Below, piece by piece: positions 43,433 through 51,643 of a stretch of 64,000 bases of DNA; the first letter of the stretch is position 1; each line of letters opens with the position of its first letter. Made by a program: the position numbers and the translations under genes. The notes under the pieces are model-generated. The model did not search any database and was not told the origin of the DNA. It worked only from the letters and a program-made list of their open reading frames with translations. The DNA lies in NCBI RefSeq assembly GCF_006715865.1, contig NZ_VFOA01000001.1, forward strand, positions 1 to 64,000, given 5' to 3'. The DNA is from Cellulomonas sp. SLBN-39. GTDB taxonomy: Bacteria; Actinomycetota; Actinomycetes; Actinomycetales; Cellulomonadaceae.

Positions 43433-45001
43433 TCAGCCCGTGACGCGGCGGGCGACCTCGTAGCCGTCGAGCGCGAGCACCGCCTCGAACGTCGCCTCCG
43501 GGTGCAGGATCGCGGCGACCTGCAGGACGTCGCCCCACTCCGCGGGCGTGCCGCCGGCCTGCCGGTCGATCACGAGGTAGTCCGGCACCGGGTTGTCGTT
43601 GCCGAGGTAGTAGACGTCGGCGGAGTCGACCAGGTACGACATCAGGCCGACGTCGGTCTCGACGACCACACCGTCGGGCACGACCGCGAGGACCTCGCGG
43701 GCCGACGCCTCGCGCGGCGCCGCGAACCACCGCCCCGGGTCGGTGAGCTGCCACAGCGGGAGCTGCGGCAGCAGCATGAGCGACGCCGTCAGCGCCACGG
43801 CAGGCGCGTACCGGCTGTAGTGGCGCAGCCACCGCACGCGGCCCCGCCGCGCGAGGTCGATCCCGTCGACCATCGCCAGGAACGCCACCGGCATGAGCAC
43901 CGCGCTGTAGTGCCAGGTCGGCTCCCAGTACCCCGGCTCGCCGGAGAGGAACCGCCAGCCCAGCGTCGGGGCGGCGACCAGCACGAACGGCGAGCGCAGG
44001 GCGATGCCCGCCGTCACGGCGACGAGCAGCCACAGCGTGTACCCCTTGGCGGGGGACCACAGCGCGAGGGGGTCGGCCAGGACGGCACCGAGGTCGAGGC
44101 GCGAGCCGTACGCCCACGCGCCGTCCGGGTTGAGGGCGGGCAGCACGACCTGCGTGGCGAGCAGGAAGCCCCCGACGCCGACGGCGCTGACCCACAGCAG
44201 CGCCGGACGCCGTGCCCGCCACGCGAGCACCGCCCCGAGGACCGCCGTGGTCAGCCCGAGGTCCTCCTTGACGAGCACGAGCAGCGCACCGGCGATAGCA
44301 GCCGTGCGCCACCGCTCCTGCAGGGCCGCCGCGAGGCTGACCGCGAGCAGCGGCACCGCGAACGCGACCTCGTGGAACTGCGCCTCCACGGCGTGCTGCA
44401 GGCCCCAGCTCAGCCCGAACGCCAGCCCGAGCAGACCCCCGACGAGCGTGCCGGTCACGCGCGCCGCGGCCCGGGTGACGACGGCCGCCGCGACGCCCAG
44501 CAGCACGTTCTGCACGACGAGCAGCGTGAAGGCGCTCGGCGCGAGCGCGTAGACGGGACCGAGCAGCACCAGCAGCGGGTGGAAGTGGTCGCCGAGCAGG
44601 TGGTACTCGGGTCCCTTGATGTGCACGACCGGCGCCTCGAGGGCCGCGTACCGCTGCGCGAGCTGGGTGAAGATCCCCAGGTCCCACGACTTGACCACGA
44701 AGGCGTCCCACTGGGCGGCGGAGTAGACGGTGTACACGACGGCGACCAGCAGCCCGACCGTCGCGGGCAGCGCCCACGGGCGGAGCCGGGTACGCAGGGC
44801 GCTCCCGCGGCCGGCGGGCGCCGACCCGTCCGAGGTGGTGCGGGCTCCCCCGGTGGCGCCGTCCGTCGTGGTGTCGCCCGTCGTCCGGTCGTCGATCGGC
44901 ACGTCGTCGCTCGTCGCCTCGTCGCTCGTCGCCTCGCCCGTCGTCGGGTCGTCCGACCGGGTCTCGTCCTCGCGTGCCGCGGGTCCGGTGCCGGGAGCCA
45001 C
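43433..45001 (-). CDS. DUF2079 polytopic membrane protein
   Basis: This 522-residue protein has about ten hydrophobic segments after a disordered N-terminal region of about 60 residues rich in Asp, Thr, Glu and Ser. The block WDAFVVKSWDLGIFTQLAQRYA, the GDHFHPLLVLL motif and the late YLVDSADVYYLGNDNPVPDYLVID are typical of DUF2079, which is distantly related to membrane glycosyltransferases of the GT-C type. It may therefore use a lipid-linked sugar, but this is not shown. The GTG at 45001 has GGAGG 5 bp upstream. A 15-bp tandem repeat encodes EATSD twice near residue 25. Confidence 0.8.
   Translation of the reverse strand: MAPGTGPAAREDETRSDDPTTGEATSDEATSDDVPIDDRTTGDTTTDGATGGARTTSDGSAPAGRGSALRTRLRPWALPATVGLLVAVVYTVYSAAQWDAFVVKSWDLGIFTQLAQRYAALEAPVVHIKGPEYHLLGDHFHPLLVLLGPVYALAPSAFTLLVVQNVLLGVAAAVVTRAAARVTGTLVGGLLGLAFGLSWGLQHAVEAQFHEVAFAVPLLAVSLAAALQERWRTAAIAGALLVLVKEDLGLTTAVLGAVLAWRARRPALLWVSAVGVGGFLLATQVVLPALNPDGAWAYGSRLDLGAVLADPLALWSPAKGYTLWLLVAVTAGIALRSPFVLVAAPTLGWRFLSGEPGYWEPTWHYSAVLMPVAFLAMVDGIDLARRGRVRWLRHYSRYAPAVALTASLMLLPQLPLWQLTDPGRWFAAPREASAREVLAVVPDGVVVETDVGLMSYLVDSADVYYLGNDNPVPDYLVIDRQAGGTPAEWGDVLQVAAILHPEATFEAVLALDGYEVARRVTG
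44904..44933. repeat. 15-bp tandem duplication inside the DUF2079 gene
   Basis: Bases 44904-44918 are repeated exactly at 44919-44933. In the minus-strand frame they encode the five residues E-A-T-S-D twice, in the disordered N-terminal region. Confidence 0.9.
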
Positions 45002-45215
45002 GGAACCTCCTCGTCGCGTCGCTGTCCCGCCCGCACCGGTCGCGGCGCGGGGCCGGCCCGATCCTTCCACGTCACCCTCGGCAGGGCCCCCGACGCCCGG
45101 ACGACGGACGGAAAAGGGCGTGACCGCGGGGCCGCCCTCTGGTGGAGTCGGAGGCACCACCCCAGCAGCACACCCGTCACCGCGGGTGCGCTGCGCGCTG
45201 CCCAGGAGGCCTGCC

Positions 45216-45404
45216 GTGCACGCCGTCACCACCTTCGAGGTCGCCCGACGCGACCACGCCGACCGGCTCGCCCGATCCGCCCGTGCGCGGGCGCGGGACG
45301 ACCGCTCCAGACCCGCGGCCGACGCCGCCGGTCGACCGCCCGACCCGCGCACCCCGCGGGGCCGTCACCGCTGGAACCCCCAGGAGTGGACCCTCAGCAG
45401 CTGA
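45216..45404 (+). CDS. small basic hypothetical protein, 62 residues
   Basis: The GTG at 45216 is preceded by AGGAGG at an ideal 7 bp. The product is soluble, rich in Arg, Asp and Ala, with no signal or membrane part. It starts HAVTTFEVARRDHADRL and ends with NPQEWTLSS. I do not recognise it. The clear ribosome binding site is the main support, since a protein this short and arginine-rich can arise by chance in high G+C DNA. It lies upstream of another small ORF on the same strand. Confidence 0.4.
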   Translation: MHAVTTFEVARRDHADRLARSARARARDDRSRPAADAAGRPPDPRTPRGRHRWNPQEWTLSS

Positions 45405-45430
45405 GGACGTGCCACCATGACGCCATGCGA

Positions 45431-45466
45431 CCGCCCGCCTGCTGCCCTGCCGCAGCCGGCGGGCGG
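45431..45466 (+). promoter_or_regulatory. hairpin covering the start region of the small membrane protein gene
   Basis: Bases 45431-45439 pair with 45458-45466, and 45441-45445 with 45452-45456. The hairpin ends 8 bp before the ATG at 45475, and its 3' arm holds the only G-rich stretch that could be a ribosome binding site. It could be a terminator of the upstream small ORF or a control on the next. Confidence 0.45.
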
Positions 45467-45474
45467 GGCGTCTG

Positions 45475-45756
45475 ATGGGCCGGCGCGCGGCGCGCAAGGC
45501 CGCCGCCGAACCCTGGTACCGCCGCGCCGTGCGGGCTGCGGCCCGGTGGACCGGGCGTGCGCTGCTCGCCCTCGGCGCGGGTGCCGTCGCGTTCGTCGTG
45601 CTGCGCTGGTCGGGGGTGTCCCCGTCCGCGAGCCGCTGGCTGACGCTGGCGGTGGTCGCTGTCGTGCTCGTCTCCTCGGCGCTCGCCTCGACGCTCCCCG
45701 CACCACCGCCGCCCGCCCCACCAGCGACGCGGGGGCCGCGGCCGGACGGTCGCTGA
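45475..45756 (+). CDS. small membrane protein, 93 residues
   Basis: This protein has a basic N-terminus (MGRRAARKAAAEPWYRR), two hydrophobic segments (about residues 29-45 and 56-72), and a proline-rich tail. The family is not recognised. The ATG follows a hairpin and no separate ribosome binding site is seen. It lies 25 bp before orn on the same strand. Confidence 0.5.
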   Translation: MGRRAARKAAAEPWYRRAVRAAARWTGRALLALGAGAVAFVVLRWSGVSPSASRWLTLAVVAVVLVSSALASTLPAPPPPAPPATRGPRPDGR

Positions 45757-45769
45757 CGGTGCCGCGCCC

Positions 45770-45781
45770 TACGCTGGCCCG
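45770..45781 (+). promoter_or_regulatory. leaderless -10 of orn
   Basis: TACGCT at 45770-45775 is exactly 6 bp before the GTG at 45782. No clear -35 is seen. Confidence 0.5.
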
Positions 45782-46444
45782 GTGAGCACCTCCTCCCCCG
45801 CCCCCGCCCCGCAGACGAGCTCCGACCGCATCGTGTGGGTCGACTGCGAGATGACGGGCCTCGACCTGCAGCACGACGCGCTCGTCGAGGTCGCGGCCGT
45901 CGTGACCGACTCCGAGCTCAACGTGCTCGGCGAGGGCGTCGACGTGGTCGTCGCCCCGCCCGCCGCGGCGCTGGAGCAGATGAACGACTTCGTCCGCACG
46001 ATGCACACGACGTCGGGGCTGCTCGACGTGCTGGCGGAGGGCGTCTCGCTCGCCGACGCGCAGGCGCAGGTGCTCGACTACGTGCGCACGTGGGTGCCCG
46101 ACGCGGGCCGCGCGCCGCTCGCCGGCAACTCCGTCGGCACCGACAAGGCGTTCCTCGAGCGCGACATGCCCGACCTGGTCGGGCACCTGCACTACCGGAT
46201 CGTCGACGTGTCCTCGATCAAGGAGCTCGCCCGCCGCTGGTACCCGCGCGTGTACTTCGCCGCTCCCGAGAAGAAGGGTGGCCACCGAGCCCTGGCGGAC
46301 ATCCTCGAGAGCATCGACGAGCTGCGGTACTACCGGGCGGCGCTGCTGCCCGCGCAGCCCGGCCCGGACTCCGCGCACGCCCGGGCGCTCGCCGCCGAGG
46401 TCGTGCGGACGAGCGTCAAGCGCGGGATGCTCCCGGGCGCCTGA
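45782..46444 (+). CDS. orn: oligoribonuclease
   Basis: This 220-residue DEDDh 3'-5' exonuclease degrades two- to five-base RNA fragments, including pGpG from cyclic di-GMP. The first acids are in WVDCEMTGLD; further blocks are AGNSVGTDKAFLERDMP, YRIVDVSSIKELARRW and KKGGHRALADILESI, which supply the remaining Asp and His. It carries a short Ser/Pro/Ala N-terminal extension of about 16 residues. orn next to tRNA-His is also the mycobacterial order. Confidence 0.93.
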   Translation: MSTSSPAPAPQTSSDRIVWVDCEMTGLDLQHDALVEVAAVVTDSELNVLGEGVDVVVAPPAAALEQMNDFVRTMHTTSGLLDVLAEGVSLADAQAQVLDYVRTWVPDAGRAPLAGNSVGTDKAFLERDMPDLVGHLHYRIVDVSSIKELARRWYPRVYFAAPEKKGGHRALADILESIDELRYYRAALLPAQPGPDSAHARALAAEVVRTSVKRGMLPGA

Positions 46445-46494
46445 GCGCCACGTCCCGGTCCGCGGCTGCGACGCCGCAGACCGGGCCCGGGTAC

Positions 46495-46531
46495 GACGCA
46501 GGGCGCCGACCTGAGGTCGACGCCCTGCGTC
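46495..46531. terminator. bidirectional terminator between orn and tRNA-His
   Basis: Bases 46495-46505 pair perfectly with 46521-46531 (11 bp), and an inner stem 46508-46511 with 46515-46518 is possible. It stands 50 bp after orn and 6 bp from the 3' end of tRNA-His on the other strand. Confidence 0.7.
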
Positions 46532-46536
46532 CATCG

Positions 46537-46610
46537 GGTGGCTAACGGGACTTGAACCCGCGACCCCCTGGACCACAACCAGGTGCTCTACCACCTGAGC
46601 TATAGCCACC
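46537..46610 (-). tRNA. tRNA-His (anticodon GTG)
   Basis: This is a 74-base gene with the extra G at position -1 opposite C73 that marks tRNA-His, acceptor GTGGCTA/TAGCCAC, anticodon stem CCTGG/CCAGG and loop TTGTGGT. CCA is not encoded. Upstream on the minus strand a possible -10 TACACT lies at 46648-46653, and a perfect 7-bp hairpin (46620-46637) would sit in the 5' leader. Confidence 0.95.
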
Positions 46611-46763
46611 ACTGGGCGACCTCCGACTTCTCGGAGGGCCGACGAAGAGTGTACCGGGTGTCCGGGCCACTACTCGCCACCTTTCACGCCACCGGTCGCA
46701 CCGCCGCTCCCGCGGCGGCGTCCGGCGGGCCCGGGCGCCCGTCGCCGGGCGCCTGCCCGAGGG

Positions 46764-47687
46764 CTACACGCGGGCCGCGACCGCGTCCGCGAACCGCTCC
46801 ACCGAGCCGGGCGCGTGCGCGAAGAAGAACGACGGCTCGGCCAGCTCGACCTCGAGGATCACGGGCTTGTGCTCGTCGTCGGGGATGAGGTCGACCCGGG
46901 TGTAGAGCAGCGGGGCACGGTCCGGGAAGACCTCGGCGAGCGCGGCGACCACCGCGTCGCCGACGGCCCGCTCCTCGGGGGACGGGTCGCGCGGGGACAT
47001 GACCTCCTCGCGGAAGAGCACACCTTCCTGCTCGCCGGCACGGTAGGGGCCCTCGAGCAGGGGCTCCTTGCGCACGGCGTGGCTGAACTGCCCGTCCACG
47101 TACACCAGCGCCGTCTCGCCCTCGGCGTCGACGTTGGTCAGGTACCGCTGCAGCATGACGCGGCGACCGACGGCGAGCAGGTTCTTGGCGTGCGTGATCG
47201 CCAGGGACCGCGAGGGCGTCTCCCCCGCGTCGTAGCGCCCGGTGTCGCGCGAGCCCGCGCTGACGGTCGGCTTGATGACGAAGTCGCCGAACGCCGGGAA
47301 ACGGGTGTGGATCGCCCGGGCGTTGAGGTTGCGCTCGGGGTCCAGCCAGATCGTCGGGACGATCGGCAGACCGCGCTGCTCGAGGTCGCGCAGGTACGTC
47401 TTGTCGATGTTCCACGCGACGACGTCCGCGGGGTTGAGCAGCGTGGAGTACTGCTCGACGCGGCGGGTCCAGTCCGCGAACTGGGCGGGCCGGTCGGTGT
47501 AGTCCCACGTGGAGCGGATGAGCACGTGGGGGTAGGCCGACCAGTCGACCGTGGGGTCGTCCCAGACCACGACGTCCGTGGGGATGCCGCGCTCACGCAG
47601 GGCGTCGCGCAGCGGCACGTCGTCGGGGTCGAGGTCGGGCAGCTCGGCGCAGGTCGCGAGGGCGAGGCGTGCAGTCGGCTCGGTCAC
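46764..47687 (-). CDS. ATP-grasp domain protein
   Basis: This 307-residue protein has the ATP-grasp fold. Residues about 95-115 (NIDKTYLRDLEQRGLPIVPTIW) and the central lysine block FVIKPTVSAGSRDTGRY bind nucleotide, and the metal-binding acids are in RVDLIPDDEHKPVILEVELAEPSFFF. The fold is shared by glutathione synthetase and RimK, which join an acid to an amine. This family has no assigned substrate. A -10 TACGCT lies exactly 6 bp before the GTG, suggesting a leaderless gene that stands alone. Confidence 0.82.
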   Translation of the reverse strand: MTEPTARLALATCAELPDLDPDDVPLRDALRERGIPTDVVVWDDPTVDWSAYPHVLIRSTWDYTDRPAQFADWTRRVEQYSTLLNPADVVAWNIDKTYLRDLEQRGLPIVPTIWLDPERNLNARAIHTRFPAFGDFVIKPTVSAGSRDTGRYDAGETPSRSLAITHAKNLLAVGRRVMLQRYLTNVDAEGETALVYVDGQFSHAVRKEPLLEGPYRAGEQEGVLFREEVMSPRDPSPEERAVGDAVVAALAEVFPDRAPLLYTRVDLIPDDEHKPVILEVELAEPSFFFAHAPGSVERFADAVAARV

Positions 47688-47699
47688 CCGGGCAGCGTA
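47688..47699 (-). promoter_or_regulatory. leaderless -10 of the ATP-grasp gene
   Basis: On the minus strand TACGCT (47694-47699) is exactly 6 bp before the GTG at 47687. Confidence 0.5.
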
Positions 47700-47734
47700 G
47701 CCGGGGCAGGTGTCCTGCGGCGTCGGACACCTGC

Positions 47735-48832
47735 TCAGCTCGCGGCGCGCTCCGCGGTCAGCCGGTGCAGCGCGCGCAGGACCGTCTGCGCCGTGGCGGT
47801 GCCGACGGCCCGTCCGTCGTCGTCGAGCACCGGCACCGCGCCGGGCGCCGTCGCGCCGCCGATCTGCTGCGTGAGCGCCCCGACGACGTCGCCGAGCTCG
47901 GCCCCGAGCCGCACGACCCTGTCGGCCGGGGCACGCACGGGCGTGCCGGGAGCGGCCGGCGCCGGGTCGAGGTCGGCCCGCTCCAGCCGCCCGAGGGCGA
48001 GGAGGCGGGCGGTGCGCCCACGCCCCACGAGGTCGGCGACCGCCTCGGTCGCGGGCCGCGCGACGACCTCCAGCGGTGTGGCGAGCTGCTCGACGCGGGC
48101 GCCACGACTGAGCACGACGACGCGGTCGGCCATGCGCACGGCCTCGTCGATGTCGTGCGTGACCATCATCACGGTGGTGCCGAGCTCGCGCTGCAGCCGG
48201 ATGAACTCCTGCTGCAGCCGCGCGCGGCCCACCGGGTCGACCGCGCCGAACGGCTCGTCCATGAGCAGCACCGGCGGGTCGGTCGCCAGCGCGCGGGCCA
48301 CCCCGACGCGCTGGCGCTCACCGCCCGACAGCTCGTGCGGCCAGCGGCGGGCGTACCGTGCCGGGTCGAGGCCCACGAGCGCCAGCAGCTCCTCGACCCG
48401 GGCGCGCGTGCGGGCCCGGTCCCACCCGAGCAGGCCCGGGACCGTGCCGACGTTCTGCGCGACCGTGCGGTGCGGGAACAGGCCGACGTGCTGGATGACG
48501 TAGCCGATGCGCCGGCGCAGCGCGACGGGGTCGACGTCGGTCACGTCCTCCTCGCCCAGCAGGATGCGCCCGGCGGACGGTTCCACGAGCCGGTTGGCCA
48601 TCCGCAGCGTCGTCGACTTGCCGCAGCCCGAGGGACCGACGAGCACGAGCAGCTCGCCGCGGCGCACCCGCAGCGTGAGGTCGTCCACGGCGACGGCGCC
48701 GGCGTACTCCTTGCGCACCCCTTCGAAGGCGATGGCGGGCGGCTCCGCCGCACCGGCGACGTCCGACGGGGCCGCAGCCGGGGACGCGGCCGGGGACCCG
48801 GTGGCGGGGGTGACGAGGTGCTCGCTGCTCAC
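47735..48832 (-). CDS. betaine/choline-type ABC transporter ATP-binding protein (OpuCA-like)
   Basis: This 365-residue ATPase is of the glycine betaine/carnitine/choline group. Walker A is GPSGCGKSTTLRMANRL, the Q-loop QHVGLFPHRTV, signature LSGGERQRVGVARAL, Walker B VLLMDEPFGAVDP and the histidine THDIDEAV. The tail of about 110 residues contains one CBS-like stretch near the end (PVLDDDGRAVGTATAQTV), part of the regulatory region of OpuCA. It is divergent from the two permease genes and the binding-protein gene, with start codons 89 bp apart. The set should import compatible solutes under osmotic stress. Confidence 0.85.
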   Translation of the reverse strand: MSSEHLVTPATGSPAASPAAAPSDVAGAAEPPAIAFEGVRKEYAGAVAVDDLTLRVRRGELLVLVGPSGCGKSTTLRMANRLVEPSAGRILLGEEDVTDVDPVALRRRIGYVIQHVGLFPHRTVAQNVGTVPGLLGWDRARTRARVEELLALVGLDPARYARRWPHELSGGERQRVGVARALATDPPVLLMDEPFGAVDPVGRARLQQEFIRLQRELGTTVMMVTHDIDEAVRMADRVVVLSRGARVEQLATPLEVVARPATEAVADLVGRGRTARLLALGRLERADLDPAPAAPGTPVRAPADRVVRLGAELGDVVGALTQQIGGATAPGAVPVLDDDGRAVGTATAQTVLRALHRLTAERAAS

Positions 48833-48921
48833 GCGCAGCGACGCTAGCGCCGACCACCGACGCCCGCCCGCCGGCCGGCGTCGCCGCGCGGGTGTGGGTG
48901 CCCCTGGGTAGCGTCGACCAG
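48833..48921. promoter_or_regulatory. divergent promoter region of the betaine-type importer
   Basis: Two identical -10 hexamers TAGCGT face outward: one at 48841-48846 on the minus strand, 8 bp before the ATPase start, and one at 48909-48914 on the plus strand, 7 bp before the permease start. The layout would allow joint control from the 89-bp gap. Confidence 0.5.
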
Positions 48922-49749
48922 GTGCTGCCGCCCTCCCTGCTCGCCGGCGCGCCCGTGGCCCTGCCCGGGGGCGGCCCGGTCCTCGACGTCGCGGCGTCCC
49001 CGCCCCCCAACCCGTGGTTCTCCTGGCAGTACCTGGAGCGCAACGGGCCCGACGTGCTGCGGTACCTGGAGCAGCACGCGACCCTGACCGCCCAGGCGGT
49101 GCTCCTGGCGCTCGTCGTCGCGCTGCCGCTGGCGGTGCTCGCGCACCTGCGCCCGCGCTGGTCGGCCCCCGTGCTGGCGGGGACGGGGGTGCTCTACACG
49201 ATCCCGTCGCTCGCGCTGTTCGCCGTGCTGGCGCCCTACACGGGGATCGGCCGCACCACCGTGCTCATCGGCCTGGTCGTGTACGCGCTCCTCGTGCTGG
49301 TGCGCAACGTGCTCGTCGGCCTGCAGGGCGTCGACCCCGCGGTGCGCGACGCCGCCCGCGGCATGGGCTACGGGCGGGCCCGCATGCTGCTGGCCGTGGA
49401 GCTGCCGCAGGCCGTCCCCGCCGTGATCACGGGTCTGCGGCTGGCGACCGTCAGCACCGTGGCGCTCGTCACCGTCGGCGTGGTGGTCGGGTACGGCGGG
49501 CTGGGGCAGCTGATGTTCCGCGGGTTCCGCAGCAACTACCACGCCGAGATCATGACGGCGACGGTCCTGTGCCTGCTGCTCGCGCTCGTCGCGGACCTCC
49601 TGCTCCTGCTCCTCGGGCGCCTGCTGACGCCGTGGCAGCGCGGCTCGCGGCGCGCGGCGCGGGCGGCGGCCGACCCCGACAGTCCCTCCGGGGCGGAGGC
49701 GCCCGCCCGGCGCACCACGACCGCCGAGGAGGCCGCGTGGACATCCTGA
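48922..49749 (+). CDS. betaine-type ABC transporter permease 1 (OpuCB-like)
   Basis: This 275-residue permease has about five to six hydrophobic segments, with the EAA loop visible as DAARGMGYGRARMLLAVELPQAVPAVITGLRLA. YTIPSLALFAVLAPYTGIG is typical of the OpuCB/OpuCD group. I start it at GTG 48922 (LPPSLLAGAP) on the basis of the -10 just upstream; a GTG at 48892 would add 10 residues. Its end overlaps the second permease gene by 13 bp. Confidence 0.85.
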   Translation: MLPPSLLAGAPVALPGGGPVLDVAASPPPNPWFSWQYLERNGPDVLRYLEQHATLTAQAVLLALVVALPLAVLAHLRPRWSAPVLAGTGVLYTIPSLALFAVLAPYTGIGRTTVLIGLVVYALLVLVRNVLVGLQGVDPAVRDAARGMGYGRARMLLAVELPQAVPAVITGLRLATVSTVALVTVGVVVGYGGLGQLMFRGFRSNYHAEIMTATVLCLLLALVADLLLLLLGRLLTPWQRGSRRAARAAADPDSPSGAEAPARRTTTAEEAAWTS

Positions 49750-50516
49750 CGGAGGCCTTCGTCTGGCTGAACGACCCGCTGAACTGGACCGGGCGCCGCG
49801 GCGTCCTCGAGCTCGCCGGCACCCACCTGGCCATCTCGGCCGTGGCGGTGCTGCTCGCGCTCGTCGTGGCGCTGCCGGCCGGGCTCTGGCTCGGCCACCG
49901 CGGGCGCGGGGCGACCGTCGGCGTCGTCGTCGCCAACACCACGCGCGCCCTGCCCACGCTGGCCCTGCTCACGCTGCTCGCCGCCGCCGGGTACTTCGGC
50001 AACGGCGCGACGGCCGTGGCGTGCGCGGTGTTCGCCGTGCCGCCGATCCTCGCGAACGCCGTCACGGGCGTCGGCGGGGTGGATCCCGACGTGCGCGACG
50101 CCGCCCGTGGTCTGGGCCTGTCGGGCAGCACCCGGCTGTGGACGGTCGAGGTGCCCCTCGCGCTGCCGCTGATCGCGGCGGGCATCCGCACGGGCGCCGT
50201 CCAGGTCCTGGCGACCGTGCCGCTCGCGGCCCTCGTCGGCGGCACGAGCCTCGGCACGATCGTCGTCACGGGGTTCAGCACCCAGCGGTACGGCCAGGCG
50301 CTCGCCGGCGGGCTGCTGGTCGCCGCGCTGTGCCTGCTCGTCGAGGGCGTCCTCGCCCTCGTCGAGAGGGCCGTGACGCCGCCCGGGCTGCGCGCGCGCG
50401 ACCGGGCCGGGCAGGACGCGGCGGTGCGACGTGCCTCACGTCGGGGCCGCGCAGCCCGTCCACCGCTTGCCCCCGCGACCCCGAGCGGGTCGAATGGGTC
50501 GGCGCCACCGCCCTGA
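49737..50516 (+). CDS. betaine-type ABC transporter permease 2 (OpuCD-like)
   Basis: This 259-residue permease is paralogous to the one before: hydrophobic segments from about residue 28, TTRALPTLALLTLLAAAGYFG and the EAA loop DAARGLGLSGSTRLWTVEVPLALPLIAAGIRTG. The GTG start has GAGGAGG upstream inside the end of the first permease gene, so the two are translationally coupled. The C-terminal 40 residues are Arg/Pro/Ala-rich and cytoplasmic. The two permeases form the heterodimeric pore. Confidence 0.85.
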   Translation: MDILTEAFVWLNDPLNWTGRRGVLELAGTHLAISAVAVLLALVVALPAGLWLGHRGRGATVGVVVANTTRALPTLALLTLLAAAGYFGNGATAVACAVFAVPPILANAVTGVGGVDPDVRDAARGLGLSGSTRLWTVEVPLALPLIAAGIRTGAVQVLATVPLAALVGGTSLGTIVVTGFSTQRYGQALAGGLLVAALCLLVEGVLALVERAVTPPGLRARDRAGQDAAVRRASRRGRAARPPLAPATPSGSNGSAPPP

Positions 50517-50554
50517 CCTGCCCCGTCCTGCCCACCGATCGTCAGGAGCCCCTG

Positions 50555-51565
50555 ATGCGCACCACCACGCGCACCCGCCGCACCCTTGCCGCTGCACTCG
50601 CCGGCAGCGCCGCCCTCGTCCTCGCCGCGTGCGGCGCTCCCGGCTCCGGCGGCGGCGAGGCGGAGACCACCGCCACGAGCACGTCCGGACTGGCCGTCTG
50701 CGAGCCCGTCGCCGGCGAGAGCCTCGTCGTCCTCGACGACGACCTGGGCCTGCAGAACGCCGACAACGTCATCCCCGCGATCAACGCCGACGTCGCCGCC
50801 GAGCACCCCGAGGTTGTCGAGCTCCTCGACGCCGTCTCGGCGTCCCTCGACACCGAGGGCCTCATCGCCCTGAACAAGGCCGTCGACATCGACCGCCGCA
50901 CGTCGAGCGAGGTCGCGGCCGAGTTCGTCGAGGAGCAGGGCCTGGCCGCCGACGAGCAGACCGGCGAGGGCGTCGAGCTCAGCGTCGGCGCCGCGAACTT
51001 CTCCGAGAGCCTCACGCTCGCGGAGATCTACGCCGAGGTGCTGCGCAGCGCCGGCTTCGAGGCCCAGGCGCAGAGCATCGGCTCCCGCGAGACCTACCTG
51101 CCCGCGCTGCAGGACGGCACGCTCGCCGCGGTCCCCGAGTACGCGGCGACCCTCGCGGACTTCCTCAACTCGCAGATCAACGGCGCGGACGCCGACCCGG
51201 TCGCCTCGAGCGACGTCGACGCCACCGTCGAGGCCCTCACGCCGCTCGCCGAGGAGTCGGGTCTGGCCGTCGGCGCCGCCTCGGCCGCGCAGGACCAGAA
51301 CGCGTTCGCGGTGACGGCCGAGTTCGCCGAGGCCAACGGCGTCGCGACCCTGTCGGAGCTCGCCGAGACCTGTGGCGGTCTCGTCCTCGCCGGTCCGCCC
51401 GAGTGCCCCGAGCGCCCGTTCTGCCAGATCGGCCTCGAGGAGACGTACGGCCTGGAGATCGGCGAGTTCCGGTCCTACGAGTTCGCCCTGATCGGCGAGG
51501 CCGTGCGCCAGGGCGACGCGGCCCTCGGGCTCGTCCTCTCGTCGGACGGCTCGCTCGCCGGCTGA
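50555..51565 (+). CDS. betaine-type substrate-binding lipoprotein with circularly permuted lobes
   Basis: This 336-residue lipoprotein has its lipobox cysteine at residue 26 (LAAC). The order of its parts differs from OpuCC/ProX-type proteins. The block normally at their C-terminus (SLVVLDDDLGLQNADNVIPA to AAEFVEEQGL, residues about 56-130) comes first. The usual N-terminal start VELSVGAANFSESLTLAEIY follows at about 140, and the protein ends with ALGLVLSSDGSLAG, the point from which that block would normally continue. The cysteine-rich GGPPECPERPFC typical of the family is kept. It should deliver a compatible solute to the permeases upstream. The permutation is read by eye from motif order. 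Confidence 0.82.
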   Translation: MRTTTRTRRTLAAALAGSAALVLAACGAPGSGGGEAETTATSTSGLAVCEPVAGESLVVLDDDLGLQNADNVIPAINADVAAEHPEVVELLDAVSASLDTEGLIALNKAVDIDRRTSSEVAAEFVEEQGLAADEQTGEGVELSVGAANFSESLTLAEIYAEVLRSAGFEAQAQSIGSRETYLPALQDGTLAAVPEYAATLADFLNSQINGADADPVASSDVDATVEALTPLAEESGLAVGAASAAQDQNAFAVTAEFAEANGVATLSELAETCGGLVLAGPPECPERPFCQIGLEETYGLEIGEFRSYEFALIGEAVRQGDAALGLVLSSDGSLAG

Positions 51566-51582
51566 CGCGGCACCCCCACCCC

Positions 51583-51618
51583 GACAGCGGCCCGGTCGTC
51601 CCCGACCGGGCCGCTGTC
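51583..51618. terminator. bidirectional intrinsic terminator
   Basis: Bases 51583-51598 pair perfectly with 51603-51618 (16 bp) around a 4-base loop. It lies between the convergent binding-protein and flavoprotein genes and is the longest perfect hairpin seen in the window. Confidence 0.8.
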
Positions 51619-51643
51619 GCGCGTCCGCAGGTCGCGCGTGCCG

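Noticed and set aside
45417..45785. 122-codon frame overlapping the 93-residue membrane protein and the start of orn
   Set aside because: It has no ribosome binding site, is Arg/Pro-rich and lies out of frame with a more plausible membrane protein.
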